Both the position numbers and the translations under genes were made by a program. DNA of 64,000 nt from Lingula anatina (lineage: Eukaryota > Brachiopoda > Lingulata > Lingulida > Lingulidae): contig NW_019776157.1 of NCBI RefSeq assembly GCF_001039355.2, positions 471,232 through 535,231 on the forward strand, in the 5' to 3' direction. The notes under the pieces were generated by a model. It was not told where the DNA came from. It made no database searches and worked only from the letters and a program-made list of their open reading frames with translations. Of this stretch, positions 24,262-46,364 are shown piece after piece (within the stretch, counting starts at the first letter, position 1; every line of letters begins with the position of its first letter).

Positions 24262-27200
24262 ATGGCTGACAGTGGTGCTCAGGTCTTAGTACTCGGTGGT
24301 ATGTATTCGTGACCTCAGATCGCCTGTGGGCTGTGACACATTGTGTGATAGTTCTGATTTTTAGTAATGTAAAAATTGACGGTTTCTGTAATTGATCCAC
24401 AAAAAAAAATCTGATTGAAGTATTATTTGTCCAAGCACCACAATTTTTAAGTTTTATCACAGATATCAGTTAATTAAATTATGTAACACTGTTGTTTATA
24501 TTTTAATTTAAAAAGTCAAAATAGCCAAATAACTTGTATATCAGCACAGCATTATCTGAATATAATTATATATTTCCAATTTTTTTATGAAGTGTCAGTA
24601 AAGAAAACTGCCCTAAATGGAAAGTTTATATACATGAATATTTTATATGTATAATAAAATGCATATATATGATATTAAATTAGAAAAAGGATTGAATGAT
24701 TAATTAATTAAATCTCAATTTTTATATTTTTAATGAAAAGAAGTATATTTATTTTAGGCGTAGGATTTATTGGCAGAAATCTTGTACATTACATAGTTAG
24801 CAATGGACTTGCTAAGAAGGTAAACCGTTTTATCTCCTTGCATGGTATTAAGGGTACTATCTCTTCCTTTTAAAGTATTATAAACATTAATTGAATAGAC
24901 ATACTCCAAATTACTCTTAAAACCATTGTTACATTTTCAAAATAATATACCAACTTATAAACTTATTTTTGCATGCAAGCCCAAAGTTCTTATTGATTGC
25001 AGTTAACATGGCAGGTAGTCTGTTTATAGTGCATCAGGTTGTATTGATCAAAATAATATATTCTACCATAGTCACTTTATACTCTATGCACACCCGAGAA
25101 ACAAATTGCATATCTAAAATTCAAAAATCTCTATGTACTTTAGTGGACTGATAACAGGTTCTTAGAGATCACTGATATGATATGACACTGGTCCAAAATG
25201 TGTTTTTTTTTTTACCATCATATCTTACAGGTACGAGTTGTAGATAAGATTTTGCCAGTAATGGGATACCTTAATAAGGAGCATCAAGTAAGTACTCCAT
25301 GTATTGAAATATACATCCTTTTTCTTCATTGAAAAAGTGTCAGCTAATGTCAATATAAAATGTGTTTTGCAAATTATTTTAATATATCCTGTCACGCAGG
25401 GGCAGATGCAGAGCTATTTACTGACAATCTTCCAAATTATCTTTGTTGATTCATCCTCCAATTGTGACCGTCTTCCAACAGAAAAAATTAAATACCCGTC
25501 ATGTAAACTTGAAAATCTTACCGTCTTCCGGAAGACCCAGAAGACGGCCTAAATCCGCCCCTGACTGTGATATAAAGCATTTGAGTGTTTGGTATACGGT
25601 AGCCATCGCCTGTAACAGGTGTCCTGAATTAGCTTTGGCACATGCAGGCAAACAATGTTATAATAATGTCTATTCATATCAGAATGAACTAAGTTAGCCC
25701 AAAATAGAGGAAAATGCATTGATTATCAGATGACCAAAATTGCTCTATGATGAGTGAAAAATCAGAGGTTGGGAGAACTGTATCAAATTGTAATCTTGCT
25801 CTTATCAGTTAGTTTATTTCTCAATGTGAAACTTATGATCTGTGCTTTACATTTTGTTTCAGGAGTCATTTAGTAAAGTGGAATTCAGACATGGCAACCT
25901 AATGAATTCAGGTAAGTTTTTGTTATTTACTGATGCTATCAAAGTTAAAATTAATTTAAATTAAATTAATTTAAATTTAACTAATTAAAGTTTAAATTAA
26001 ATATATTAAATTATAAGCATGATATTTTACAAGCCAGGTAACAATGATTGCTTCATTGTTATTAGTGTTTTTGTAGTGTAATATAGTGTTATTAATATTT
26101 AAATGGCTACTTTGATACACTTTCTCAAAAAAAAAAAAAAAGGTTGCAAGTTGATAATGTAAATGATCATGTAGAGAATTATATTATTTAGAAGTCTAGA
26201 AAGTAGACTAAAGTGTAACAAAGTTGTAGAATGGACTCGATGCATTACTGTTTACTACAGATTCAGTTGACTCAGCATTCCAGACAGAGGATGGATCATT
26301 TGATTTTGTTATAAACTGTGCTGCAGAGACAAAACATGGTTTGGAAGACATAGTAAGCAGTGTTATAAATTTAATTTTAAGATTGAGCTATGTTAACAGC
26401 ATGTGATATTAGAAAAAGACAATGAACAATGAAGGGGATTCAAAATGCATTAGATCTATATGCTGGTGCTGCATGGGGGTTGTTACGTGCATTGTATATT
26501 ATTTATAAATGAATTGTAATATACAACATACATTTTGTGCTAATAATTGATGAAGATATTTTGTACTTAAGGTATACGAAGAAGGTGTAACATTACTGAG
26601 TACAACCTGTGCCCAGGTAGCAGCTAAACATGGGGTCAAGAGATATATAGAACTTTCCAGTGGACAAATGGCTTCTACAAATAAGGTATTAGTATCGAAA
26701 CTGTTGACTTTCTTAATGATACTTGGTTTTCTTTGATTTTGACAAGACTTGTGCTTTTACTGTTGGGCATTTGATTCTTCCCACGAGATTATCCCAATAA
26801 TTAACTGTAGTTTTTAAGTTAGAGAAAATATGGATCAAGTTAAAATCTAGGGTTATTTTATCTTTACAGTTTCAAATAGACAATTTTTTCAAAGTGAGAT
26901 TGGATCCTATTAGACGGGTGAGGTGTATTGGGCCATTATAAGATGAAAGCATTAAACATGATACTTAAGTGTGTTACTAGTTTTTTACAGTTTTTACTAG
27001 TCAGCAAAGTATGTTTTATACAATTTTAGAAACCAATGAAAGAAAGTGACGACTGTGATCCATGGACCAAAATTGCAAAACACAAACTAAGGGTAGAAGA
27101 AAAATTGACAACCATTCCAAATTTAGACTATATATGTGTGCGGCCTGCCATAGTTTATGGAAAAGGAGACAGAACAGGGTTAAGTGAGTAGCCACTTTGA

Positions 27201-29072
27201 ATGCATTCCAATTTGGACAATTAAAAGTGCTATCAAATTAGAAATATTCAGTATGACGAATGAGTTATGCAGTTGTTATAAAACTGTAGCATTGAGATGT
27301 GAAATAGCGGTAATAAAGAAAAGTAGATAAATTGATGAATTCAAGTGCTCGAATACAAACATTTTGTTTAAAATACTAAGAATGACACAATTATTTTCCA
27401 GCCCCAAGGTTAGTGATTGGTGCTGTTTACAAATTTCTTGGAGAGAAAATGAAAGTGAGTAGTTGTTTGAGTGGGTTAGATAAATTTGTTTAAAATTTTT
27501 TGTGTAAAAGTTGGTTTATAAAATTAGAATTGAATAATTTAATTATATTAAATTGTATCTAAACTGGATTGTAAAGCAAATAAGCTTATTTTATTACACC
27601 AGCATTTGTCAGGCTTACTTTGGAACCATTTAAAAAAGTTTTACATTGCCCGGTTTTTGAATATTTCATTGAAATGAAGAACATTATATCTTTTTTAAAA
27701 AGCTTCTTTGGGGTAAAGATCTGAAGATGAATACAGTTCATGTGGATGATTTGTGTAGGGCAATTTGGCACCTTCTTTCCCATGGTAAAACTGGTGAGGT
27801 GTACAATATTGTTGATAAAGGAGATACAAGTGAGTAACATATTTTCTCATGATTTTAATATCTAAAAATATGTGGAGTAAAAATTTAAGGTGGAATGAAA
27901 TGTTTAGATGACACTTTTATGCAGCATAAGGCTGGCTTTTTTGTATCTTTTACATCATATTGATTTGAAAATTTTTTATACAGTTGTATCTTGATTCATT
28001 TGTCATTTTGAAAAAAAAATGAGTTATTGCTTTTAGGAAAATAGAATCGTTTTTTCTTATTTAAAATTTTCTAAGGTAAATTGACTAACAACATTTATTT
28101 TAGCCCAAGGGTTGATTAGTGAATTGGTATCACAGATATTTGGGATCAAGTATGATTTTGTTGGCAACACCCTCATGAACTTAGTCAAGGTAATGTGTTA
28201 AATTTGTAAAAGTATTGCATAAGATGTGGAATAAAGTAGAGATCATAACATGGAAGAGAAAATTCAAGAAATTTTAAAAGTGAGTGAATAATAGAATATA
28301 TATAGGCAAATGAAATTTTATGAACAAGTAGGTAAGTATGCTTCAGTGCAAAATTTCATTTGATTTCAGCCTGAGGACTTCAGTGAAGTTATTGAGGAGA
28401 TAAATGACAAGCATATGTCACCATGGGGACAGGCTTGTCAAAAAGAAGGCATTGTCAACACCCCTCTAAATCCTTACATGGATCAGGTAAAATAGAATGA
28501 AAAACTATTTATTTGACTGTAACTGATAACATATACCTTCGAACATAATTAAACAGATCCCCACTGCATTATGGTTTTTGTTTAAGATCAGTTATTTTGG
28601 ATTAACAACAAAACCATCCTTGCAAAAGTAATTGTAAATATATGTCTATTTATAAGTATGATTTCCCTTTCAGAATGCAATGCAAATAAATGAAAATGAT
28701 TTATCTTTCAGGAGCTCCTGCTGAATAAAAACACCTATTTAGATGGCCTAAAGATTGAAGCTACAGGATTTGTTTTTGAGAAGCCGAAAGTTAATTTTGC
28801 ATTGCTTAAAGAGGTAATCTTTAATTGTGTACCCCTTTGTTATTATCTTAAAATGTCTTTCTCCAGAATATTTACCTGAGATGAACTTCCTACAAAGTCA
28901 GCCCAAAAATCAGCTTTTAAAATCCCTTGGTAAATAGGTATTTTACTGTACAAGTATATATGTTTCAATAGCTTATGCAGCAATTTATTTATTTACATAA
29001 TAATATTTTTCATTGTAGGTTCTGGATGACTTCATTTCAATGGGCATTTTCCCATCGTCATTTTCTAGATGA
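24262..29072 (+). CDS. Extended short-chain dehydrogenase/epimerase-like protein
   Basis: Thirteen exons: 24262-24298, 24758-24819, 25231-25287, 25863-25911, 26261-26352, 26572-26685, 27030-27183, 27402-27454, 27703-27829, 28104-28189, 28370-28486, 28712-28813, 29019-29072; all phases agree, giving 367 residues. The N-terminal Rossmann motif is G12-G-V-G-F-I-G18 and an NCAAETKHG segment follows beta-4. The family is the NAD-dependent epimerase/dehydratase fold. The usual Tyr-x3-Lys pair is not seen: the lysine is probably K154, in the segment T150-K-I-A-K154, and threonine stands at the tyrosine place. A conserved RPAIVYGKGDRTGLTPRLV stretch and a 3' half unlike dTDP-glucose dehydratase suggest a separate eukaryotic subfamily that I know only as uncharacterised. 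Substrate unknown; likely cytosolic, as no signal peptide or membrane segment is seen. Confidence 0.9.
25397..25563 (-). mobile_element. 167-bp MITE, second copy of the 10.5-kb family
   Basis: In SDR intron 3, reverse-oriented relative to 10548-10715. It shares the CAGGGGC / GCCCCTG ends, CCGTCTTCCGGAAGACCCAG and the GGATGAATCAACAAAGAT core. Roughly 80-85% identical by eye. Confidence 0.85.
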
Positions 29073-32000
29073 CTGATGACTGTCTGCTGGGGAAATCTTC
29101 AGTTGGGATTTTGAATTCCTTTATACAAAAACCATTTAGATATAAAAGTAACACAGATATTTCCACATAAAACTGTAATGCAGTGTAGCCATGATCTCAG
29201 ATATAATTGTTTAATTGTGTATGTTTCAACTTACATGACTGTTTAAGTGCTTACAACGTTTACATTTTAATCAGTCGGGTTGCTTTGAATTATTTATATA
29301 AAAAAAAGAACTTTGTGCAATCAGACGTGCTCACAATTATTTATGGCACATTCCTTAAGTTTATTGATATTATGTCTTCCCTTTTCTTTCTTTCTTTCTT
29401 TTTTAGTATAAGAGATGAACATGTTTTGCTTGTTGTTAATATATTAACTTTTTGTCTCGTTGTTTGTATAGGAATCAGGTTCATATACCAGGGCTTGCTT
29501 TATGACCCAGGTGAAAGGTTTACCTCATATACATAATTCACATTAATTTTCAATTTTTAAATCAAAGCAAATGCGTTAAAATGGGCTATTTAATCTTTTT
29601 GTTTAGGCAGTTATTTATTTTTAAGTGTAATTGATTTCAATTTGAAAATTTTGTTTTATATTATTGTAATCAACTTAACATGTTTTAGATATGAAACTTT
29701 TTATCAAATAACTTGCAATAATTTTGTTCCTCAGTTGGCATCCATCTAAATTGTATGGGAATATTTTAAAAACATATAATATGTAATTAACACATTTCTT
29801 TGCAACATTTTTAGGTAACCAATCTGTTCTTGTTAATCTCAAACCTTGCAGAGGTCTTTTTGTTAAGCCCTGTCTACTTAATTTATTTCCTTAGGGAAAT
29901 TAAGTTTACAAATAATCAAAATTTAAAGCACAAAGGCCAGCTTAAATTACATTTAGTTCTCGTAACACATGCCAGTTAGTCAGATTAAAATTGGCATTTA
30001 CTTTAAGAAAAGGCAAGATTCTAGTAGGATTTTTTTCTATATTATCTCCAATTCACAGCTGATATTAGTCCAGTCAAACAGTATATAACATGTATAGAAA
30101 AGATATTATGGTATATATTTTCATTTTCTCAGTGTGCAGTTTTGATAGTAAGTCTATTTTTATGGAAAATCTGCCCTTGTATCAGGGCATTATGTATCCA
30201 CCAAGCAGTCACTGGCAGATTCAAGTTTTGCTTAACATGCATTTTTTTTTCATGTATCAGCTATTTACATTTCTGAATTTTAAGCTTAAACATGATATTA
30301 ACTTGATTGCTGTTATGCTTAACGAGAACAATACATTCCTTTGTACAGTGACATAAACATGTGCTGTAATTGCATCTATTTCTAATACCTGCAACCAATT
30401 TTACTGTAAAGGTGTCATCTTATTTTTAAACAGTATAAAGAGAAGGCCTGTAAGGTAGATTACCTTATCACTTATCAAGGAACACAGACAATACTTCAAT
30501 GCCTAAATAACAATCAAGTCTAGATCATATTACCTGTATGTGATTATGATACACTTTTCAGTTGGGCTAGTAGATTTCAATTTAACCTTTGATTTTAGAT
30601 TTTATGATATGTCTGTATGAGGATAATGGTCTCCAAGATAAATGTTCCTGGTGGGTTTTAAGCTTCAGAGCATTATTTCAGCAAATGACACCAATTGTAT
30701 AACTGTTGACATTTATGAAGTGCAATAATTTATTGCGCACAAGCTTTCAATGTTACTTTGGTAGCAGTTAGTGCAATTTTGAGAAGCAAAATAATATAAA
30801 TTTTAAGATCAGTTACTGTAGGGTTCAGTACAAATAAAACTTTGCATGTAAAATATTGCAAAGACATCTGGAAGATTCCTAATCATTCAATTATAATTCA
30901 TCCATAATCCTGGAGTCTCTCAGTTAAGATAACCCATTATGTTTTTGATGGTTTTCCATTAATTGTCAAAGATATCCCAAAACATCACTGTTGTGTAAGA
31001 TGATATTGACAAGGCCAAGGAAACTCTTGTAATACAATATGAGTTCTTTTATTAGACAATTTATACATTATGTTATAAGCTATTATATGATCTAATGTAT
31101 TACACATAGTTCACAAAAGCCTGACTTTAACCCCCATACTATGTTACATATGGATCAATAAGTAATGGTTTGAGAGGATGAAAAAGGATATTTAGTATGC
31201 CAGTTCCTACAAACTCCCCTTATCAACTACAACACAACCAAATCCCATTCATCGATCATCAGAGTTTGTTTAGAAGCTGGTTATTCCGACTGATGAAACC
31301 GTAATGATTAACATATCTATTCTGTACACTGCTTTACAAAATAATTCCAATCCTGTACAAAAACCAAGAAAAGATTCCCTGCACTTGATCTGAACATGCA
31401 GTTTACTAAGCATTTCAAAAAAGGAACTGCAAACTTTAATTTATCTACATGCAAAAATAATCCTTTCATGGATGACATATTAAACAAATGGCCTTTTCTC
31501 TGCAGGGTTTTTGAAATAATCGTTGCTCCTGCAACTCTGGTACATTTATAGCACATGCAAGCAGAATACAAAAGATATCAAACACCATTTTGTTTCCTGC
31601 TGCAGCAATTGTACAATAAATTTAATACATATAAGTTAAAATATTTTGATATTTCTGTCCATCTCATCCTACCAGCATAGCCTACGATCAATTCCTTTGT
31701 AAGTGACTTTCATTAACTGATGGTGTAACAATGTTTGAAAATTTTAATTTATAGAAGCATTGAAGACAACTTCTATGTGAATATTATAAGAGAATGGACT
31801 GCAACCCATATGACAACCAAATATTTTCTCAATCATGCAATCAACTTGTTTTGCTAAACCACGGGCAATTTTAGATAGAAATGAGCTAAAATTAAATTAA
31901 ACTGTGCTCATTAATTTAGCTTGATCACAGAACAGTCTGTTGTTCTTTACATGGTTTCGAAATGTCCGTTTAATACACTTAGTGATATAATTCCAATGTT

Positions 32001-32102
32001 CTGCCTCAATGCACCACTGCTCTTACAATGACTTTTGATAACGTATCAGTATTTCAGTTCTCGTGCACGCTTACAGTCAAATATTCAAGGTCACCAGTTT
32101 CT
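29073..32102. other. Convergent 3' UTR region between SDR gene and RAB11
   Basis: About 3 kb without a supportable coding exon. AATAAA at 30833-30838 (+) could end the SDR transcript. TTTATT at about 31049-31054 (AATAAA on the minus strand) could end RAB11. The open frames inside are short and AT-driven. Confidence 0.5.
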
Positions 32103-38012
<5,910 letters not shown>

Positions 38013-38260
38013 TTCTACTTCCTGTAAGCCTCCGAGGGGCTATATCGCTTGGTCTGTGATGTGTAGTCTCACAATAGCCAGAAAGGTGGTTATTAGTATT
38101 TCTTCTTGATGTATACACCCACTTTCGTATATAAATTGTGCCGGATGGTTTCAAATACTGGATGATTTGTACGATTTCTTAATCAAAACAAAACTCCTTA
38201 TCCAATATGGCGGACTTAACGCCCCTTCCTGGCACAATGGTGACGTCAGACTAGTGTGTT
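38013..38260 (-). promoter_or_regulatory. RAB11 promoter with CRE and YY1-like motifs
   Basis: Upstream of the RAB11 start. It contains a perfect CRE palindrome TGACGTCA at 38241-38248 and ATGGCGG (YY1-like, in CCAATATGGCGG) at 38207-38213. Both are kept in the second copy (CRE at 44593-44600). Confidence 0.55.
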
Positions 38261-38649
38261 TGTTGTGGCGCTCGCATTGCGTTTTGTAGTCTACAGTTTT
38301 TTTATTCCGCCCTAGTAGTGCCAATATAGACTATAACAACGAAATATATAGACTCCCGCGCGTCACATTTCGCAGTGTCCTTAGTGTTGATGTTTGCATT
38401 TTCCCAAGAGCAAAAAACTGTTAGATCTATCGTAACATACATTATACGGGAGTACCGGTATATCTATTTATTTTATTTATAAAAGTTATTTGTTAACATG
38501 ATAAGACACATGCAGTTTCTGACAAAGGAAACGCCTCCCTCTGTTTCCGGTTTTTTTTCCAAACAGAAATATTTAAGCCCTTATTACTAATAATAATACT
38601 AATAACATAAGTGGAAAATAATCATAACCTGAAAGAATAGGAAGCGGCC

Positions 38650-38665
38650 CCCCCCCAACCCCCCC

Positions 38666-38698
<33 letters not shown>
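38650..38698. repeat. Poly-C / CA microsatellite at a haplotype indel
   Basis: Runs of C followed by about 13 CA units. At the equivalent place in the second copy (about 44998-45030) a C-run is followed by roughly 1.1 kb of extra sequence. The simple repeat therefore marks one edge of a presence/absence segment. Confidence 0.8.
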
Positions 38699-38699
<1 letters not shown>

Positions 38700-38919
38700 A
38701 GCCTGGTAGAGGGTATGGATGCACCATGAATGGTCGTTAAAATCTTTAAAAAAAGGTATAACAGTTATTTTTATGGGAAAGACTGTAAACAATAAGGAAG
38801 TATCTCAGGGGTAGAATGTTAACTCATATATATTTTTACTATGGCAAAAGCTCTCAGTTAAAGAGAATGTGCCCAATTTACAGATAAACCCATGAAAATC
38901 TGGCAAACATACAGACACC

Positions 38920-39125
38920 ATACAGGAAACAAGGCAGCAAAGCTGACAAATGTTCAGACTTTACATAAAAATATTGCACAAAATTTTGATGCACTATTAC
39001 ATAATGCTTTAAAGCAGATTAATCACTTTTACCTCCTTACATTATGTACTACAGGTAACATGGGCATTGAGAAACTAGCAAGTGTTTCAGTTCCATGGGA
39101 TATAAAAGCCACTGAAAATGTGAAA
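38920..39125 (+). repeat. Dispersed ~220-bp repeat, copy 1
   Basis: Starts GGAAACAAGGCAGCAAAGCT and includes TACAGGTAACATGG. Related copies lie at 46365-46582, 50708-50935 and 59009-59230. The copies next to the GPCR and those next to L3HYPDH differ by more than the allelic pairs do, so this is an older interspersed family. Confidence 0.7.
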
Positions 39126-39186
39126 AAAAATACACACACAAAAAAAAATGATTATAGTATAAATAAATTGCCTCTTTACCAAACAA

Positions 39187-39854
39187 CACCCTGAGCTTCA
39201 GAGCTAACTTGACACTAACCTATTCACTGTAGCCTATCTTCATCGTGTCAAGTAACCTCTGACGAAAATAGTTTGACCTAGTTTATATAAGCCAATCAAA
39301 TCCATGTTTCAAAATTTTTCACCAAAGTTTGGTGAAAACGCTGATTGGTTGACCGTCAATCGGCAATCCTCGGCTGATTCCGCAAGCTCCATACTAACAA
39401 CATAGTTATTGTCGAGTGCGGAGACATCCGAGTAGTTCCGAGTGTATTACCGTACACAAAGAAAGCAAGGCGAGTGACTACGAAAAAGAATGTGTTAAGT
39501 TATCTCTTGATTCTTTGCAAAATATGAGTAAATCGGAATTGAAACCATAGGGTCTAGCAGTTTGAGGCCCTGCATCATTATCTACTGAGAGACGATGTTA
39601 TTTGTGTGCTGCCCACAGGTTACGGCAAGACCCTGATATTCAGCCTTATCTTTGATTGGTCCGGATTTGAACAAAGCGCGCTTTGACTCGTTCGCGTTCA
39701 TTGGCTAGATCGTTTAATGAGTCATTGAGTGCGGGCTTTTAAATTTGATTGGCGGGCGGCGGAGGCAATCGAATCTGGTCAGAGGTTACTTGGCACGATG
39801 AAGATAGGCTACAGTGAAGAGGTTAGTGTCAAGTTATCTCTGAAGCTCAGGGTG
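39187..39854 (+). mobile_element. 668-bp element with ~75-bp terminal inverted repeats and RecQ-like helicase remnant
   Basis: Ends CACCCTGAGCTTCAGAG and its complement extend to about 75-bp arms. The 8-bp duplication CCAAACAA flanks it (39179-39186, 39855-39862), and the allelic copy near 46.67 kb is the empty site with one CCAAACAA. Bases 39558-39689 (+) read QFEALHHYLLRDDVICV followed by LPTGYGKTLIFSL, the Walker A region of RecQ-type helicases; an upstream SKSELKP piece is in another frame and interrupted by a stop, so the gene is broken. Several CCAAT/ATTGG boxes and GGCGGGCGG give it a promoter-like base composition. An 8-bp duplication suggests a hAT-like mechanism; the superfamily is not proven. 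Confidence 0.85.
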
Positions 39855-40392
39855 CCAAACAAAGGCACTGAGAAAATTTTAAGTAAAACAAAAATACTAT
39901 TTCGCAGTTATGGGGCAAACATCACCAAAATTGTGCAAAAAAAAAAAAAAAAAAAAACAGAATAATTACTGTAAATAAAACCAAACTGCCCCTTTGTCAC
40001 TCAGTGAATTTAAAGTAAAACCAAAATACAGTTTGAAAGTTATGGGGCGACTGTGACGGCGACAGCAACAACACAGACAGATGGACCAATCAAAATATAT
40101 ACAGACACATATACACTTGTATATGTGAAAATGTTTGGCAAAGCATTTTATGAAAGTAACAGTTATGTTTTCCTGCTTTAAACCACAATTTCTTTTGTGG
40201 TTGTTGGGTGAATCAAAAGAAATTCTATATCTTTGCATAAATATTTTACTAAGATTCAACAGATACACAAACAAGTGTACATCTCAACAAAAGTTCTTCA
40301 ACTTGATACCCACAGCAAATTTAAATTGTAAATTTATACTAGAATAAATAAACATCTTTCCTGGCATCTACTTCAAGTTTTTGGCTTTGGCA

Positions 40393-41338
40393 TCAATGTC
40401 CAGTTACTGCTTTTCGAATGGCCTTACGAAAATCTGGCGTTCGTACAGCATATATAAATGGATTCAATGCAGAGTTGACAGCAAGCAAAATTCCCAAACA
40501 GAAGCGAACATTTATAGCAATAACCGAGTATTCCAACCGCATAAGTGCATGGATGGCAATAAATAACATAAAAGGGACCCAGCAAACCAAATAACAAAAC
40601 TCAATTAGAGCAACAGTCTTGCAGAGTTTAATTATCTGTGAAGAAATTGGCGTATGTCTGTCAATTGCATTTTGAGGTGTCAGTATCCTGTTGGCATTTC
40701 GAGATCCAATTCTGTTCTTCTGTTTTCTGATTTCCTTTATAATTTTGGTATATAAAACCAAAATGCTGACTGTTGACAGGATGAATGGTAGTGAAATAAA
40801 CCAAGTAATAAAATCCTCTTTCAGAATTACAGAAAATTCACAGCCATGGGATTTTTCATAGGTCCAATCCTTGTGCCACACAAATGGTATCAAAAATCCA
40901 AATATGAATGCAGGGGTCCAAATTAACGCAGTTATGCCATAAAACCATTTTTTAATATCACATGTATGATACTTCAAAGGATGGAACACAGCAAAATATC
41001 TCTCCACAGTTAGAACCAACAGTGTCAAATTACAAGCGAATGAAGAGACACTCAACAGAGAGTACCGCAAGATACACAAGGTAAGAGACTTGAGAGGTAT
41101 AAAAATTGATACAATTTGAAAAATTATCTGGAATCCTAATACCAAGTCTGCCACTGCTAGACGTATCATGAAAATATTGCCACGTGTTTGCAGTTTCTGC
41201 ACACATGCATAGGTGATGATGACCAACAGATTTCCAAAACATATGATGACCATGACTAGTGCAAATGCAAACACAACCAATACTTTGTATAATGTTGTCT
41301 GGTAATAGTATGGACCATTTTCACCTTCAGTATTGTTA
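40393..41338 (-). CDS. Class A GPCR, copy 1, 5' end cut by an N
   Basis: Same protein as the two full copies downstream, but the reading frame stops at the N at 41339, losing about the first 28 residues. Just past the N the sequence switches to the RAB11 intron copy. All seven helices are present, with ERY at the end of helix 3 and NPFIY in helix 7. It is almost certainly a contig end, not a biological truncation. Confidence 0.88.
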
Positions 41339-41339
41339 N

Positions 41340-44364
<3,025 letters not shown>

Positions 44365-45045
44365 TTCTACTTCCTGTAAGCCTCTGAGGGGCTATATCGC
44401 TTGGTCTGTGATGTGTAGTCTCACAATAGCCAGAAAGGTGGTTATTGGTATTTCTTCTTGATGTATACAGCCACTTTCGTTTAAAAATTGTGCCGGATGG
44501 TTTCAAATACTGGATGATTTGTACGATTTCTTAATCAAAACAAAACTCCTTATCCAATATGGCGGACTTAACGCCCCTTCCTGGCACAATGGTGACGTCA
44601 GACTAATGTGTTTGTTGTGGCGCTCGCATTGCGTTGTAGTCTCCAGTTTTTATTTTTTATTCCGCCCTAGTAGTGCCAATATATCGCAACGGAATATATA
44701 GACTCCTGCGCGTCGCATTTCGCAGTGTCCTTAGTGTTGATGTTTGCGTTTTTCCAAGAGCAAAAAACTGTTAGATCTATCGTAACATACATTATACGGG
44801 AGTACCTGTACATTTATTTATTTATAAAAGTAATTTGTTAGCATGATAAGAGACATGCAGTTTCTGACAAAGGAAACGCCTCCCTCTGTTTCCCAGTTTT
44901 CCCCCAAACAGAGGTATTTACGCTCTTATTACTAATAATAGTAATACTAATAACGTAAGTGGAAAATAACCATAACCTGAAAGAATAGGAATTAAGCGCC
45001 CCCCCCCCCCCTCCCAGTTACACACACATACACACGTTTCCCAGA

Positions 45046-46200
45046 TCAAAATGACAGATTAAGCCCTTAGGCCAGAAGTCACTCCCATGCCTCCAATATC
45101 AGAACCTGATTTTTTGCATTACTTCATGCATAAAATTGAAATGAATTGACTTATTTTCCCTTAAATAATTCAGATTTAATTTTAGGAAATGCATTAACTT
45201 TGTCTACAAACACGACAGGTTATCCAGAATGTCTTCTTGAATAAGGACGGTGACACAGGAAACAAGGTGTTCTGCATGGCTTATTTCATATGCTTTGTTG
45301 CACTGCTATTTAGCTAATACTGTACACAGTGAATACAAATGGTATATGATGCTACATGTTGGCATTTTAAATGCAAAACTTAATGCATAAAATGATTTAA
45401 TAATTAAAATGTGCAAGCTTGTTTTTAGACCTACTTGTACTAGCACGTTCAAGCTGTGCAAGTGTGGCATCCTGGACTGGCTAAATGCCAAACTGAAAAA
45501 CTGAATCTGTCTGGAAAAAAATTTTAAAGGTACTAATACTACAGTAAAGCCAGAAATCTCTTTCCTAAAAGCCTGAATTAGACTTAGAAAGCAGGCATGA
45601 TGATCTATATGTTGTTAAATAAACTGAACCGCTTGCAGTGTATTAATTTGCCAAACTAAAAAAAATACTTGCACATCCAAACTGAGGCACACTCAGAATT
45701 TTTATATTTCAAACTAAGTACTGTTAGATTTTCAAATATTTAAATCCCCTGGGCACTCCAAAATTTTAATGTATTACCTGAATTGCATTGAACATAGAAG
45801 TTTTCATCACTAATTTTTTGTTTGTTTTCAGTGTTGCATTTACTTTCATAAATCTCTTAAAGTGCATGTACAATCCAACATTCAGTTGCAGTATTATTTT
45901 TATTATTAAAATCAAATTCAATTGCCATTAACTAGGGTGTTCTGCATTTCTCCAATATCATGTATAAAACAAATCAGTTTGTCTGTTTCAAGTAACTCAG
46001 ATTTCCCTTCCCCACCCATTACTTATATCATGGATGCACTACCCTCTACCTCAGATTGACTTTTCACAGGATATTTACAGATATGTCTTTAGACAAAAAG
46101 ATGGTCATTTTACTATCTTTTCCCATTTTCCCTATATAATCTACCACCCTGGTAGAGTGTATGGATGCACCATCGATGGTCATTAAAATCTTTTAAAAGT
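45046..46200. repeat. ~1.1-kb interspersed segment, copy A
   Basis: Begins near AATGACAGATTAAGCCCTTA and is related to 57764-58690 at perhaps 80-85% identity. It is missing between 38650 and 38700 in the other haplotype-like copy. No open frame of note; contains an AGGAAACAAGGTGTTCTGCAT stretch common to both copies. Confidence 0.7.
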
Positions 46201-46364
46201 AAGGTATGACAGTTATTTTTATGGGAAAGACTGTAAACAATAAGGAAGTATCTCAGGGTTAGAGGGTTAACTCATATTAATTTTAACTTTGGCAAAAGCT
46301 TAGTTAAAGAGAATGTGCCCAATTTACAGATAAACCCATGAAAATCTGGCAAATATACAGACAC

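Noticed and set aside
29207-29536. 109-residue plus-strand frame after the SDR gene
   Set aside because: Hydrophobic, AT-driven composition within the likely 3' UTR; no start context, splice structure or family match.
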